Shown: positions 62,845-64,000 of the stretch, piece after piece
Numbering within the stretch: position 1 is the first letter of the stretch
How the letters are laid out: each line of letters begins with the position of its first letter
Program-made: the position numbers and the translations under genes
Notes under the pieces: model-generated
What the model saw: the letters and a program-made list of their open reading frames with translations, nothing else
What the model was told of the DNA's origin: nothing
Databases searched by the model: none
NCBI GenBank assembly: GCA_007844125.1
Contig: CM017559.1
Span: 31,285,926 to 31,349,925 of the forward strand
DNA from: Sinonovacula constricta
Taxonomy: Eukaryota > Mollusca > Bivalvia > Cardiida > Solecurtidae
Reading direction: 5' to 3'
DNA length: 64,000 nt

Positions 62845-64000
62845 CTAAAAAAATTAAAAGAAAAGAAAGAAAAACCAAAGTCAAGGGACCACTTATATGT
62901 CATATAGGATGCAAAAAAAAAATATATTTGATGTGTAAGTTGTCCTCACTGTGATCTAAGAAACATGATTTTCCCATAATAAACAGTGCCACAGATTTTT
63001 GTTTTAAAATAACCAGGTTATCTATTAAGTTGTTGAAATGCTCTTTTTTGTGTGCGCATATAATGAAAATCTGGTCGACAGCATTTTTTTAACAGGTTTA
63101 AGTTTACAAGAAGCTGTCACTTTTGTTAAAAAAAACAACAACAGCATTTCATGTGTTTTGTTTTGTGTGTGTATGAGATAACAAAAGTAAATAATCATAA
63201 TACTTGTTGTTTACAAAATTAGACATAGGCCAAAACTGAAACCAAAAATGGCCAACATGAGCATACTTTATCTCAAGAGGAATATACCAAATTATTTGAG
63301 TATATACATATGTATGCCATTTTAAGTATATGCTAAGAAAATAAAATCTTCCAAAATTCTTTTCCTGTACAGATCTTTTTTAATAGCAATACTCATTGTC
63401 ACTCTGTTTTCTTAAACACTTAGTTAATGAAATGAAATAAAAAGTGAGTAATTAGAAAAAAAGAATTTTCTTTTTTCTTTTTTGTTTTCTCTAAAAAAAA
63501 AAGCTCCCATCAACTCTGTGAATTATTTTACTCATACAGCATTTTTCCTTTCTATTTGTATCAAGAAAATGTGAACAAAACAAGATGAGCAACAAATAAA
63601 AGTATTTTAGTAAATGTAAGAAAACAGTGCTTGCAACTTTAAGAATGACCATCACACAAACATTTTTAACCTTTTATTTATTCATACCAATTTTAATCTT
63701 CAATTTATTTAGAGCAAGCAAAGCCTTTACCTGAACAGACCAATAATAGGATTAACCTCACATTACCCTGAGCCCTGTCTCTGCATACCTTAACTATATA
63801 TTCATACATACACTGAGCAAAACCCTTCAAGATGATATAATTTTGGCACCAAATCTAAACTATTTATCAGAATAACCATTTGTCAAAACAAATTTTGAAA
63901 GGCAATATCTGCTACCACATTAGTCATGGATTTGAATCTAATCAAACACGGGGAGTTGTTCTACCTGTAAACGCACCTGTTTAAATTGATTTTCACATGA
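62845..64000. other. right edge, upstream side of LAS2-like gene
   Basis: Should be intron or 5' region of the LAS2-like gene. No exon with convincing coding content was recognised. Confidence 0.4.

Noticed and set aside
63955..63980. 12-nt microexon (GTGCGTTTACAG between ag and gt on the - strand)
   Set aside because: Too short to support without transcripts; AG and GT occur often by chance.

Overview
This looks like a stretch of animal nuclear genome, most likely from a bivalve mollusc. The DNA is AT-rich, the genes are split by long introns with GT/AG borders, and tRNA-derived SINEs, mariner-like and other inverted-repeat elements and long minisatellites are dense. The bivalve assignment is inferred from overall style and the gene family found; nothing here fixes the species.

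There are two host genes. (1) On the + strand, thirteen coding exons from 10265 to 36743 join in phase into a 698-residue protein. It has a disordered basic N-terminus, an ARM/HEAT-type helical solenoid, a TIR domain of the enzymatic (TIR_2-like) kind with the predicted NADase glutamate at residue 544, and a SAM-like C-terminal domain. The parts are those of SARM1, but the order is ARM-TIR-SAM instead of ARM-SAM-SAM-TIR. (2) On the - strand, eight exons from 62844 down to 47143 join in phase into the last ~563 residues of a homologue of LAS2 (lung adenoma susceptibility protein 2, human C18orf54). Its 5' end lies beyond the right edge or was not recognised. The two genes converge, with about 10.4 kb between their stop codons.

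Layout: 1-10254 is gene-free upstream DNA with a (TA)n tract, a two-subfamily 36-bp satellite (3.1-5.5 kb), a SINE and short duplications. 10255-36743 is the TIR gene; introns 1, 6 and 12 hold unrelated minisatellites of 2.2, 1.6 and 4.6 kb, and intron 10 holds a decayed RNase H-bearing LINE. 36744-47142 is the convergent intergenic region: copies of a ~200-bp MITE family, a 66-bp tandem array, a fold-back MITE, a 768-bp element with ~70-100-bp terminal inverted repeats and a 9-bp target duplication that encloses a splice-competent coding exon, and a dead full-length mariner. 47143-62844 is the LAS2-like gene; its first large intron contains a 3.3-kb inverted-repeat element that appears to carry broken exons resembling a ubiquitin-specific protease. 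62845-64000 shows nothing firm.

The two host genes show no evident functional link. The most notable points are the permuted ARM-TIR-SAM protein, its GC-AG intron splitting the predicted catalytic codon, and two transposon-like elements that may have captured gene fragments.
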